Shown here piece by piece: positions 55,210 through 63,949 of a stretch of 64,000 nucleotides of DNA. A program made the position numbers and the translations under genes. The notes below the pieces were generated by a model. That model saw nothing but the letters and a program-made list of their open reading frames with translations, was not told the origin of the DNA and made no database searches. Source of the DNA: Oceanicaulis alexandrii DSM 11625 (lineage in GTDB: Bacteria; Pseudomonadota; Alphaproteobacteria; Caulobacterales; Maricaulaceae); assembly GCF_000420265.1 (NCBI RefSeq), contig NZ_ATUP01000001.1, positions 2,356,001 through 2,420,000 of the forward strand, written 5' to 3'. Position 1 is the stretch's first letter, and each line of letters opens with the position of its first letter.

Positions 55210-55270
55210 CCTCAGACCTCCACTGGCGCTGATCGCCGGTTTTCCGGTCTGTCAGTCGCCGCCATCCCTG

Positions 55271-55333
55271 CCGAAAGCGTTTTCGGCTCAAACCTTTCGC
55301 AGGCGATCTGAGGGGAGACCGCCTGCAAAAGGT
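55271..55333. other. Hairpins between the lipoprotein DsbA gene and smc
   Basis: A CCGAAA/TTTCGG hairpin (55271-55286) and a 14-bp stem with one mismatch, ACCTTTCGCAGGCG (55292-55305) with CGCCTGCAAAAGGT (55320-55333). They fill much of the 137-bp gap. There is no clear T run on the minus strand. Confidence 0.45.
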
Positions 55334-55346
55334 CTGCGCGGGAAGG

Positions 55347-56069
55347 CTAGCCCTCCGCACGCGCTTTGAATAGGGCGATGATTCGGTCCCAGGTGTCGCG
55401 GTCAAATTGAGCCGGGATTTCGCCCTCGTCGTCCGTGAGGACTTCGCCGTTCACGGCGTAGACCTGACCATTGGCGCTGTTCTGGGCGTCGAGCATCTGA
55501 CCGTTGATGATGAAAGAAGGGGTCGCGCCGATGCCATCGCGCACGGCCTGGTCATTGGCGTCTTCCACCGCTTGCAGAATGTCCTGATTGGTCATGCAGG
55601 CGCGGAATTCCTCGTCCGTGAAGCCGGCGGTGCGGGCGATGGTCTGAAACTGGCCTTGGGCGTTGCCTTGCTGCATGGCGCTGAACAGGGCGCGTTGCTG
55701 CTCAAACAACAAGTCGATCACATCAAGATACTGATCTTCGGGCGCGCAACGGGCCAGCATGAAGCCGGCGCGGGCCAGATTGGGCTGGCCGGTCAGCATT
55801 TCGCGGAAGACAAAGCGCACATCACCGCGCTCAACGCCGTCATCGATGGCGGGTTTGCCCTGTTCGTAAAACGCGCCGCAGCCCCCGCAGGACGTGGAGG
55901 CGTATTCGATGATCGTGACCGGCGCATCGACCGCCCCAACGGCGCGGTCGCCTTCGCGCTCATAAGAGGAGCGTCCATCCGGGGCGTCGCCGCCTGAACA
56001 GGCGGTCAGCATCACGGCGCCGACAGCGGCGGCGGCGAGGGTGAGGGCGCGGCGGGTGAAAGTCGTCAC
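55347..56069 (-). CDS. DsbA-like thiol oxidoreductase, lipoprotein (CGGC)
   Basis: A 240-residue thioredoxin-fold protein with a twin-Arg-containing signal ending in a lipobox (LTACSG), then the DsbA-like domain: VTIIEYASTSCGGCGAFYEQ with C61-GG-C64, a helical insertion, and the cis-Pro loop ATPSFIINGQ. It is likely a periplasmic, membrane-anchored disulfide exchange protein. It is next to a homologous gene with CGHC (56145-56861). The target proteins are unknown. Confidence 0.88.
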   Translation of the reverse strand: MTTFTRRALTLAAAAVGAVMLTACSGGDAPDGRSSYEREGDRAVGAVDAPVTIIEYASTSCGGCGAFYEQGKPAIDDGVERGDVRFVFREMLTGQPNLARAGFMLARCAPEDQYLDVIDLLFEQQRALFSAMQQGNAQGQFQTIARTAGFTDEEFRACMTNQDILQAVEDANDQAVRDGIGATPSFIINGQMLDAQNSANGQVYAVNGEVLTDDEGEIPAQFDRDTWDRIIALFKARAEG

Positions 56070-56144
56070 GGGTTGAACTCCAATCGGTGTGTCTGGCCGG
56101 GCCCTGGGGCGCCGGGGTCTTGCGTTTGCGGCAGCTTAGCGGTC

Positions 56145-56861
56145 TCAGCCGCCCTTATACAGCGTGATAATGCGACGGAAGGTGTCAGCCTCGAGATTGG
56201 CCGGGATTTCGCCGTCTGAATCGGTCAGCGGCGCGCCGTTCACCGTGTAGACATAGCCGGCTTCGCCTTGCTCGGCGATCAGCCGGTCGCCATTGATGAT
56301 GAAGTACGGAGTGGAGCGCACGCCGTCTTCCGCAGCCATGCGGTTGGCGGTTTGCACAGATCCGATCGCGTCCTCATTGGAGAAGCAGGCGGTGACGTCT
56401 TCCGGGCTGAAGCCGAAGCCGGCGGCGATCTCTTCATAGCGAGACTGGGCCGTCCCCTCCTGCATGGCGGCCACAATCGATCCCAGATTGGCGAACAGGG
56501 TGTCGACCACCTCGAAATATTGATCATCCGGCGCACAATAGGCCAGCGCGAAACCGGCAACCGCGATATTGGGCGGGCCGGTGATCACCTCGCGGAAGAC
56601 AAAGCGGACATCGCCTGCTTCAATCGCCTCGCGCACGGCAGGGTAGCCGGTCTCTTGAAATGTCGCGCAATGGCCGCACGCGACCGAGCCGTATTCGATA
56701 AACGTCACCGGCGCGTCGGCGTCGCCTTTCACATGGTCGGTGTCGCGCACCAGTCCGGCCTGGGCTTCGGTCAGTGTGGTGGCGTTCTGCGCCAGAGCGC
56801 CGCCAGAGAGAACCAGGGCGGCGGCGAGCGCAGTCAGGCTGCGGCGAGTGAGTGAAAGCAC
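56145..56861 (-). CDS. DsbA-like thiol oxidoreductase, exported (CGHC)
   Basis: A 238-residue thioredoxin-fold protein with a cleavable signal (RRSLTALAAALVLSGGALAQ) and the active site VACGHC (C62, C65) followed by ATFQETGYP. The cis-Pro loop is STPYFIINGDRL. It shares layout with the neighbouring lipoprotein. The start is a GTG at 56861 with GGAGACGCC upstream; ATGs further upstream would extend into the DUF721 gene. Probably transcribed from 57453 with it. Confidence 0.87.
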   Translation of the reverse strand: MLSLTRRSLTALAAALVLSGGALAQNATTLTEAQAGLVRDTDHVKGDADAPVTFIEYGSVACGHCATFQETGYPAVREAIEAGDVRFVFREVITGPPNIAVAGFALAYCAPDDQYFEVVDTLFANLGSIVAAMQEGTAQSRYEEIAAGFGFSPEDVTACFSNEDAIGSVQTANRMAAEDGVRSTPYFIINGDRLIAEQGEAGYVYTVNGAPLTDSDGEIPANLEADTFRRIITLYKGG

Positions 56862-56880
56862 GAGGCGTCTCCAGTTTGCG

Positions 56881-57453
56881 TCAGTCGCTTGATGATGTAG
56901 GCGGCAAGCGCACGCCTTCACGGCGTTCAATCTCTTTGCGCCAGTTTTCCAGCGTTTCTTCAAGGGTCAGCGTTCGTTTTGACTCAGCTTTGACCTTCAC
57001 AATCCGGTCAGGTCGGGCTTTGGCCTTCTTCGGTTCTGGGTTGAGCGGACCTTGAATGATCTTGAGTTTTTGGGGCTTTTTTCCTGAATAGGTCGCCACT
57101 CGCGCCAGGATTTGCGCCGATTGCGCTTCCACCAGCGCCGCCGCCGGGCCGCGGGCGCGGATCACCAGAGCGCCGCCCTGATATTTCTCGGGACGGGTGA
57201 ATTGAGCCAGCTGGGGACCAACGATTTCGCTCCACTGCGCGTCCAGCTCATGCCGGGTGGGACCGGAAAACTGTTTCGCCAGCGGTTTGATCAGCGCGTT
57301 GACGGCGCGGCCGGCCGTGGGCGGCGGCTTGATGGCCGGGCGCCCCCGATGCTCTTTCATCCACTCCGCCGCCTCCGCCTGGTCGCGCGGATCGCCGGTG
57401 CGGCGGGCGATGAGATGCCGGTTAGGCGTTGACGTGCGGGGCGGTCGCTTCAT
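56881..57453 (-). CDS. DUF721/DciA-like protein
   Basis: A 190-residue protein with the DUF721 domain: ALIKPLAKQFSGPTRHELDAQWSEIVGPQLAQFTRPEKYQ, then a GGALVIRARGPAAALVEAQ strand-helix. DUF721 proteins include DciA, a loader of the replicative helicase in bacteria lacking DnaC. Length and tails differ between lineages, so this role is inferred. Start is either 57453 or 57465. It is divergent from mutY, with 38 bp between. Confidence 0.82.
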   Translation of the reverse strand: MKRPPRTSTPNRHLIARRTGDPRDQAEAAEWMKEHRGRPAIKPPPTAGRAVNALIKPLAKQFSGPTRHELDAQWSEIVGPQLAQFTRPEKYQGGALVIRARGPAAALVEAQSAQILARVATYSGKKPQKLKIIQGPLNPEPKKAKARPDRIVKVKAESKRTLTLEETLENWRKEIERREGVRLPPTSSSD

Positions 57454-57491
57454 GGTGCGCAGCATCGCGCCCGCAGCCGCTGCTGGCAAGC

Positions 57492-58598
57492 ATGAGAGAA
57501 CACGCCGTGCCCGAGTTTGAAATCCCGGATCTGCCCGCAGCCCCCATGCGCGCCGCACTGCTGGACTGGTATGACCGCGAAGGCCGCAGCCTGCCCTGGC
57601 GCATCCGGCCTGACGACCGGGCGGCGGGCGCCATCGCTGATCCCTATGCGATCTGGCTGTCGGAAATCATGCTGCAGCAGACAACGGTTCCTCACGCCAC
57701 GCCCTATTGGGAGCGGTTTTTAGAGCGTTGGCCACAGGTGAGCGATCTGGCGGCGGCGCCGCGAGAGGATGTCCTGGCGGCCTGGGCGGGGCTGGGCTAT
57801 TACGCCCGCGCCCGCAATCTTCACGCCTGCGCGCAGGTCGTCGCGTTTGAGCTGGACGGTGTTTTTCCATCCGACCTCAAGGCGTTGCTGGCGCTGCCGG
57901 GGGTGGGCGATTACACCGCCAACGCCATTCGCGCCGCCGCCTTTGACCAACCCGCCAGCGTGGTGGACGGCAATGTGGAACGGGTGCTGACCCGGCTGGT
58001 GCGGATGCCGACGCCGCTGCCGAAAGCCAAACCGCAGATCAAGGGAATCGCTTCGGGCCTGGCTTCGCCGAAGCGTCCGGGAGATTACGCCCAGGCGATC
58101 ATGGATCTGGGCGCCACAGTGTGTTCGCCCAAATCACCTGATTGCGCGATCTGTCCGTGGTCGGGCTGGTGCGCGGCGCGCGCTGAAGGCGATCAGACCC
58201 GCTACCCGCTGAAAGAGAAGAAGAAACCCAAGCCGGTGCGCCGCGGCGCCTGTTTTCATGTGCTGCGCGAGGGCGCAATCTGGCTGCGTCGCCGCCCTGA
58301 AACCGGGCTCTTGGGCGCCATGATGGAAGTGCCGGGCACGGACTGGGGCGACAACGCGCCGTCAGAGGCGGAGCTTGAGAGCGCGGCGCCGTTTGAGGCG
58401 GACTGGCGAAACGCTGGACAGGTGCGCCATGTGTTCACGCATTTCGCGCTGGAGCTGGATGTCTTGTGCGCGACCGCGCCTGAGGGTTGGACGCCGGACG
58501 AGGGCGTCTGGGCGCCCGTGCGCGACCTGAAAGAGGCGGGGCTGCCCAGCGTGATGATGAAAGCGGCGAAGCTGGGGCTTGAGACGCGGCTGCTCTGA
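57492..58598 (+). CDS. mutY: A/G-specific adenine glycosylase MutY
   Basis: A 368-residue base-excision repair enzyme that removes adenine opposite 8-oxoguanine. The catalytic E58 lies in SEIMLQQTTVPHATPYWERF, the helix-hairpin-helix in LPGVGDYTANAI, and the catalytic D159 in VVDGNVERVLTR. The iron-sulfur cysteines are C211, C218, C221 and C227. The C-terminal Nudix-like domain begins around residue 245 (GACFHVLREGAIWL). All key residues are intact. Confidence 0.96.
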   Translation: MREHAVPEFEIPDLPAAPMRAALLDWYDREGRSLPWRIRPDDRAAGAIADPYAIWLSEIMLQQTTVPHATPYWERFLERWPQVSDLAAAPREDVLAAWAGLGYYARARNLHACAQVVAFELDGVFPSDLKALLALPGVGDYTANAIRAAAFDQPASVVDGNVERVLTRLVRMPTPLPKAKPQIKGIASGLASPKRPGDYAQAIMDLGATVCSPKSPDCAICPWSGWCAARAEGDQTRYPLKEKKKPKPVRRGACFHVLREGAIWLRRRPETGLLGAMMEVPGTDWGDNAPSEAELESAAPFEADWRNAGQVRHVFTHFALELDVLCATAPEGWTPDEGVWAPVRDLKEAGLPSVMMKAAKLGLETRLL

Positions 58599-58606
58599 CA
58601 GCACGA

Positions 58607-58640
58607 CGCCCGCCGCGGCGATGAGCCGTGCGGGCGTTTA
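58607..58640 (+). terminator. Terminator-like hairpin after mutY
   Basis: ACGCCCGC (58607-58614) pairs with GCGGGCGT (58631-58638), extended inside by a CGGC/GCCG stem, and is followed only by TTTA. It separates the convergent mutY and ccrM genes. Confidence 0.45.
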
Positions 58641-58664
58641 GGGGTGTCGGCGTCGTTCTTCTGT

Positions 58665-59841
<1,177 letters not shown>

Positions 59842-59842
59842 A

Positions 59843-60445
59843 TTATGTGCTGCGCCAGACGCCGCGCGCCTGTCTGGCCGACTGTACCGGGGCATAGCTT
59901 AACCGATGGATGGGCGTGGGTCCCAGATTTTCGAGCGCGGCTTTATGGCTGGGGCTGGGATAGCCCTTGTGCCCGGCCAAGCCAAAGCCGGGAAAGCGGT
60001 TTTCTGATTCGACCAGGATCCGGTCGCGCAGGGTCTTGGCGATGATCGAGGCCGCGCCGATGCACGCCTCCAGCCCGTCGCCGCCCACAATCGCCCGCGC
60101 CGGAGATTTTAATCCGTCCGGCACGCGATTGCCGTCGATCAGGATTTCATCGGGCCGCACGCCGAGGCTCTCCACCGCGCGCACCATCGCCGCCATAGTG
60201 GCGTGCAGCACATTCAGCCGGTCAATTTCCACAGGTTCGGCGACCCCGACGCCCACCCGCGCTTCGGCGCGAATGATCGCCGCCAGCGCCGTGCGGCGCT
60301 TCTCGCTGAGCTTTTTTGAATCATCAAGTTGATCAAGCGCCGAGAACCCGTCGGGCAGGATCACCGCCGCACACACCACCGGCCCCGCCAGCGGCCCGCG
60401 TCCGGCCTCGTCGACGCCAGCGATAAGGGGAGGAGAAAACATCAT
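59843..60445 (-). CDS. rnhB: Ribonuclease HII
   Basis: A 200-residue RNase HII acting on RNA-DNA hybrids and single ribonucleotides in DNA. Catalytic acidic residues are in LIAGVDEAGRGPLAGPVVCAAV (D and E of VDEAGRG), ILIDGNRVP, and further downstream in AIVGGDG. The C-terminal AGHKGYPSPSHKAAL signature is intact. It is encoded between the radical SAM gene (14 bp upstream) and ccrM on the same strand. Confidence 0.95.
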   Translation of the reverse strand: MMFSPPLIAGVDEAGRGPLAGPVVCAAVILPDGFSALDQLDDSKKLSEKRRTALAAIIRAEARVGVGVAEPVEIDRLNVLHATMAAMVRAVESLGVRPDEILIDGNRVPDGLKSPARAIVGGDGLEACIGAASIIAKTLRDRILVESENRFPGFGLAGHKGYPSPSHKAALENLGPTPIHRLSYAPVQSARQARGVWRST

Positions 60446-60459
60446 TCCGGGTCAGTCCA

Positions 60460-61569
60460 TCAAAACAGGCTGAGCTGATCTTCGGTGTCGAGCGGGCGTT
60501 CGAACAGGTCGCAGCGCAGTTTGACCCGGTCTTTCTGAAGGCCGTAGCGGCGCACCCCGGCTCGGAAGCGTTTGGAGATCATCTCCGCGATGGGGCCTTC
60601 GCCGCGCCCGCGGATATGAAAGTCCGAACTGTAATCGGCGCCGCCGCGCGTATCGCGCACCATGTTGATCACCTTGTCGGCGGCGTCCGGTTTGACCTTT
60701 TTCAGCCAGTCGTAAAACAGGTCGCGCACCTCCAGCGGCAGGCGCAGCAGCACATAGCCGGCCGTTTGCGCGCCGGCGTTGGCGGACGCCTTTAACAACG
60801 CTTCGATTTCGTGATCAGTGAGGCCTGGAATGACCGGCGCGGTCATCACTGTCATCGGCACTCCGGCCTTTGACAACGCCTCCATCGCTTCGAGGCGGCG
60901 TTTGGGAGTGGCGGCCCGCGGCTCCATGGCGCGGGCGAGTTTGTGATCGAGGGTGGTCAGCGAGATCGCGGCTTTGACCAGCCCCAGTTCCGCAAGCTCG
61001 GACAGGATGTCGAGATCGCGCGTGATGGCGGCGGATTTGGTGATCAGACTGACGGGATGCTTGAAACGCAGGCAGACTTCAAGGATGGAGCGCGTCAGCC
61101 GCAATTGCCGCTCGATCGGCTGGTAAGCGTCGGTGTTGGCGCCGATCACAATGGGTTCAACCTGGTAGCCGGGCTTGCGAAATTGCTGTTCTAACAGACG
61201 CGCGGCGCCCGCCTTGAAAAACAGGACGCTCTCAAAATCGACGCCGGCGGAATAGCCCCAATAGGCGTGGCTGGGCCGCGCATAGCAATAGATGCAGCCA
61301 TGTTCGCAGCCTCTATACGGATTGATCGACCGGTTAAACGAGATGTCCGGGCTGTCATTGGTGGAGATGATGGTGCGGCTGGAATCCTTGATCAGCGTGG
61401 TGCGGATCTGTTTGGGCGCGGGGTCGGTCTCGCTCCAGCCATCGTCAAAGGGTTCGCGGGTCTCGCGCTCGAACCGCCCCGATGCATTGGATGTGGCGGC
61501 GCGTCCGCGCGGTTGCAGCGGCTCGGGAAGGGGGCTCATGCCCCGGGCGGGAACAAAGCGTGCGGTCAT
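60460..61569 (-). CDS. PA0069-family radical SAM protein
   Basis: A radical SAM enzyme with the cluster motif C-x3-C-x2-C in RGCEHGCIYCYARPSHAYWG, then FFKAGAARLLEQQFRKPGY and IVIGANTDAYQPIERQ, and a C-terminal domain with DYSSDFHIRGRG. This matches the PA0069/SplB-like group, of unknown substrate. The start is uncertain: ATG at 61569 gives 369 residues, a GTG at 61635 391, and an ATG at 61539 359; none has a convincing ribosome site. The protein ends EDQLSLF, see findings. Confidence 0.88.
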   Translation of the reverse strand: MTARFVPARGMSPLPEPLQPRGRAATSNASGRFERETREPFDDGWSETDPAPKQIRTTLIKDSSRTIISTNDSPDISFNRSINPYRGCEHGCIYCYARPSHAYWGYSAGVDFESVLFFKAGAARLLEQQFRKPGYQVEPIVIGANTDAYQPIERQLRLTRSILEVCLRFKHPVSLITKSAAITRDLDILSELAELGLVKAAISLTTLDHKLARAMEPRAATPKRRLEAMEALSKAGVPMTVMTAPVIPGLTDHEIEALLKASANAGAQTAGYVLLRLPLEVRDLFYDWLKKVKPDAADKVINMVRDTRGGADYSSDFHIRGRGEGPIAEMISKRFRAGVRRYGLQKDRVKLRCDLFERPLDTEDQLSLF

Positions 61570-61652
61570 GGGCTGACGGTGACTCACCGAGTGGAACATA
61601 GCAAGAACATTTTCATGTTGACTCAAGCCGCCCACCGGAGTTTCTCACCCTC

Positions 61653-62354
61653 ATGAGTCAGATCATCACCATTCTCCCCGCCTTGAACGCCGCCGCCCAT
61701 CTTGAGCGCACGCTGCAGAGCCTGACCGAGGCCGAACGCGCGGGGCTGTCGGCGGGCTGGGTTCTGGCTGATGGCGGATCAACGGACGGCACGGTGCAGA
61801 TTGCTCGCCGCGCCGGATGCCAGGTGGTGACCGGCGCCAAGGGGCGCGGTGCTCAGCTGGCGCAGGGCGCGGCCCTGGCGCGGCGTCAGATCGCGGCGTC
61901 GGACTGGCTGCTCTTCCTGCACGCGGACACCCGCCTGTCGCCGGGCTGGTCCAATGAGGTCGAAGCCTACATGGCGGCCAATGCGCACCGGGACCGGGCG
62001 GCGTATTTCCGCTTCACGCTGGATGACATGTCCCATCGCGCCCGGCGGCTGGAACGCGCGGTCGCCTGGCGCTGCAAGACGTTCGGCCTGCCTTATGGCG
62101 ATCAGGGCCTGCTGATCCGCGCTGATTTTTATGACCGTCTGGGCGGGTACAAGCCCTGGCCCCTGTTTGAGGACGTGGATCTGGTGCGGCGCATCGGCAA
62201 GCACCGGCTCTGGCCTTTGAACGCGCGGGCGGAGACCAGCGCCGAGAAGTTCCGGGCGGAAGGCTATCGTCGCCGCTCCCTGAAAAATCTTGTTCTGCTG
62301 GCGCGGTATTATCTGGGCGCCAAACCCTCTGACCTCGCGAAAGCCTACCGATGA
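61653..62354 (+). CDS. TIGR04283-type glycosyltransferase
   Basis: A 233-residue GT-A family-2-type glycosyltransferase with ITILPALNAAAHLERTL at the start, VLADGGSTDGTVQIARR (metal/nucleotide binding) and LLFLHADTRLSPGW, the A-D variant of the D-x-D motif. The WPLFEDVDLVRRIG segment and C-terminal NLVLLARYYLGA are typical of the group often annotated as 'arsenosugar' glycosyltransferases. Its stop overlaps the next start by 4 bp (ATGA). The sugar substrate is unknown. Confidence 0.88.
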   Translation: MSQIITILPALNAAAHLERTLQSLTEAERAGLSAGWVLADGGSTDGTVQIARRAGCQVVTGAKGRGAQLAQGAALARRQIAASDWLLFLHADTRLSPGWSNEVEAYMAANAHRDRAAYFRFTLDDMSHRARRLERAVAWRCKTFGLPYGDQGLLIRADFYDRLGGYKPWPLFEDVDLVRRIGKHRLWPLNARAETSAEKFRAEGYRRRSLKNLVLLARYYLGAKPSDLAKAYR

Positions 62355-62959
62355 CGCTGCGCCCTGTTCTGGTGGTTTTCGTGAAGGCGCCGGTGATCGG
62401 CGGCGCCAAGACCCGCCTCGCCAAGGGCATCGGCAAGGTGCAGGCGTGGCGTCGGCATCGCGCCATGACCGCGACGGTGCTGCGCCGTCTGCAGGATCCG
62501 CGCTGGGAGACCGTGATCACCCTCAGCCCGGACCGGGCGCTTGACCGCCGCTTTCCCAATGTCTGGCCGGATGATCTGCCGCGTGCATTGCAGGGCGGCG
62601 GCGATCTGGGCGCGCGTCAGGCCCGCGTTTTTGCGCATCGCGCGCCGGTCTGCGTCATCGGATCGGACGCGCCGCAAATTACTCGCGACGACATCGCCGC
62701 AGCCTTCTCAGGTCTGAAACGCAATGACGCCGTGATCGGCCCCGCGGAAGATGGCGGCTATTGGCTGCTGGCGCTGAACGGTCCGGCCCCGGACATGCTT
62801 TTTGACGGCATGCGCTGGTCCCATGAAGAGACGCGCAGCGATCTGCTGCGGCAGCTGAGCTTGCATGGTCTGGAGCGGGTGAAGAGGCTGCGTCCCTTGC
62901 GGGATGTGGACGAGGCGTCAGACTTAGAGGTCGTAAAGGGCCAGTCCTCGAAAATGTGA
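62351..62959 (+). CDS. TIGR04282/DUF2064 nucleotidyltransferase-like protein
   Basis: A 202-residue partner of the preceding gene. It begins VLVVFVKAPVIGGAKTRLAKGIG, a nucleotide-sugar-type GT-A loop, then VCVIGSDAPQITRDDI and AVIGPAEDGGYWLLAL, the defining DUF2064 motifs. The pair 61653/62351 is widely co-encoded. The C-terminus ends with DVDEASDLEVVKG, after which a few codons run into the AT-rich segment and overlap the end of the SIR2-like gene by 36 bp in convergent direction. Confidence 0.86.
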   Translation: MTLRPVLVVFVKAPVIGGAKTRLAKGIGKVQAWRRHRAMTATVLRRLQDPRWETVITLSPDRALDRRFPNVWPDDLPRALQGGGDLGARQARVFAHRAPVCVIGSDAPQITRDDIAAAFSGLKRNDAVIGPAEDGGYWLLALNGPAPDMLFDGMRWSHEETRSDLLRQLSLHGLERVKRLRPLRDVDEASDLEVVKGQSSKM

Positions 62960-63949
62960 AGACATCATTTCTTCGCAAGTTATTTTGGAAAGTATTGCTG
63001 TTTTTGATTTTGGAAACAATACAGAAAGAGCTGATTTTATTTGCGAAATTGAGAAATCAGACTCGCCATAAGCTGTCCCATAAATTTCTTTTACATTATT
63101 CGAAGCTGTTCTCATAAGGCGCAAATTTTGATCGTGGAAGCCAAATCCAAGTATAACTGCTACCTCAGAATTTTCGATAAATGATTGAATTTCATGTTCT
63201 GTATCGCTGTTAATCGATTCAGAATAGGTCAATATTTTATTCGATAGATCAATGGTTTCGTCAGCAGATAGAGATTGACCAAAATCTGAGCGCACATAAT
63301 GAGGTATTTCGTTGTGATCTTTACCGGCGACGCCGTATGGGTGCACTATATTCATAGTCGACATGATTCGTTTAACTGTATTTAGATCTAAACTATATGT
63401 AGACATTAGAGCTTGGGAGAAATATTCTTCAATGCATCTGTCGTAATTAAAAACAATAAAATATGAGTCTTCAAATATTTTTTCTATTGTTGTTTTGTCG
63501 TGGCCGCGTATGAGTAAAAGCCATAGGCTATAAAGCCAAGTTTCTCTCATTTTTTCTGTAAAGATCGGGTGGGTATGATTTTCTAAATATAAATCTGATT
63601 TTCTTTCTCGCTCCCTAATATGATGAATAATTGAAATTTTTCCATAAGTTGTGATGTGTTGATCTTTTCTTGTTTCTATAAAATCATCTATCGACGGCAT
63701 GCCTTTTAGACTTGTCTTAAATTCACGATAAATATTTGCTGAATCTGATGGTATCAAATTTCTAATTGCTGCCTCTTTTATTATATAGGCAAATTTGGGA
63801 TCTCTAGTTTTGCTCTCCACAACATTATTAAGCTCAAATGTTATATGGCTTGATGTCCAAATGTCATTTAGGAGTTCTTTCCCGGAGGGAAATTTTAGCG
63901 ACAAGCTCGCTCCAGCGCCAATAATGAAACAAGTCTTGTTTTTAAGCAT
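62924..63949 (-). CDS. SIR2-like (SIR2_2) protein, AT-rich, probable island gene
   Basis: A 341-residue protein. It begins with CFIIGAGASLSLKFPSGKEL, the nucleotide-binding Rossmann start of SIR2-like NAD-binding proteins, continues with FIVFNYDRCIEEYFSQAL (the xxNYD motif), VHPYGVAGKD (catalytic His/Gly region), and ends with VAVILGFGFHDQNLRLMRTA. All match the SIR2_2-type layout of anti-phage NADases such as those in several defence systems. Codon use and G+C content (about one third by eye) differ sharply from all other genes here, indicating horizontal transfer. The start at 63949 overlaps the tail of an upstream gene. NADase function is inferred. Confidence 0.8.
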   Translation of the reverse strand: MLKNKTCFIIGAGASLSLKFPSGKELLNDIWTSSHITFELNNVVESKTRDPKFAYIIKEAAIRNLIPSDSANIYREFKTSLKGMPSIDDFIETRKDQHITTYGKISIIHHIRERERKSDLYLENHTHPIFTEKMRETWLYSLWLLLIRGHDKTTIEKIFEDSYFIVFNYDRCIEEYFSQALMSTYSLDLNTVKRIMSTMNIVHPYGVAGKDHNEIPHYVRSDFGQSLSADETIDLSNKILTYSESINSDTEHEIQSFIENSEVAVILGFGFHDQNLRLMRTASNNVKEIYGTAYGESDFSISQIKSALSVLFPKSKTAILSKITCEEMMSSHFRGLALYDL

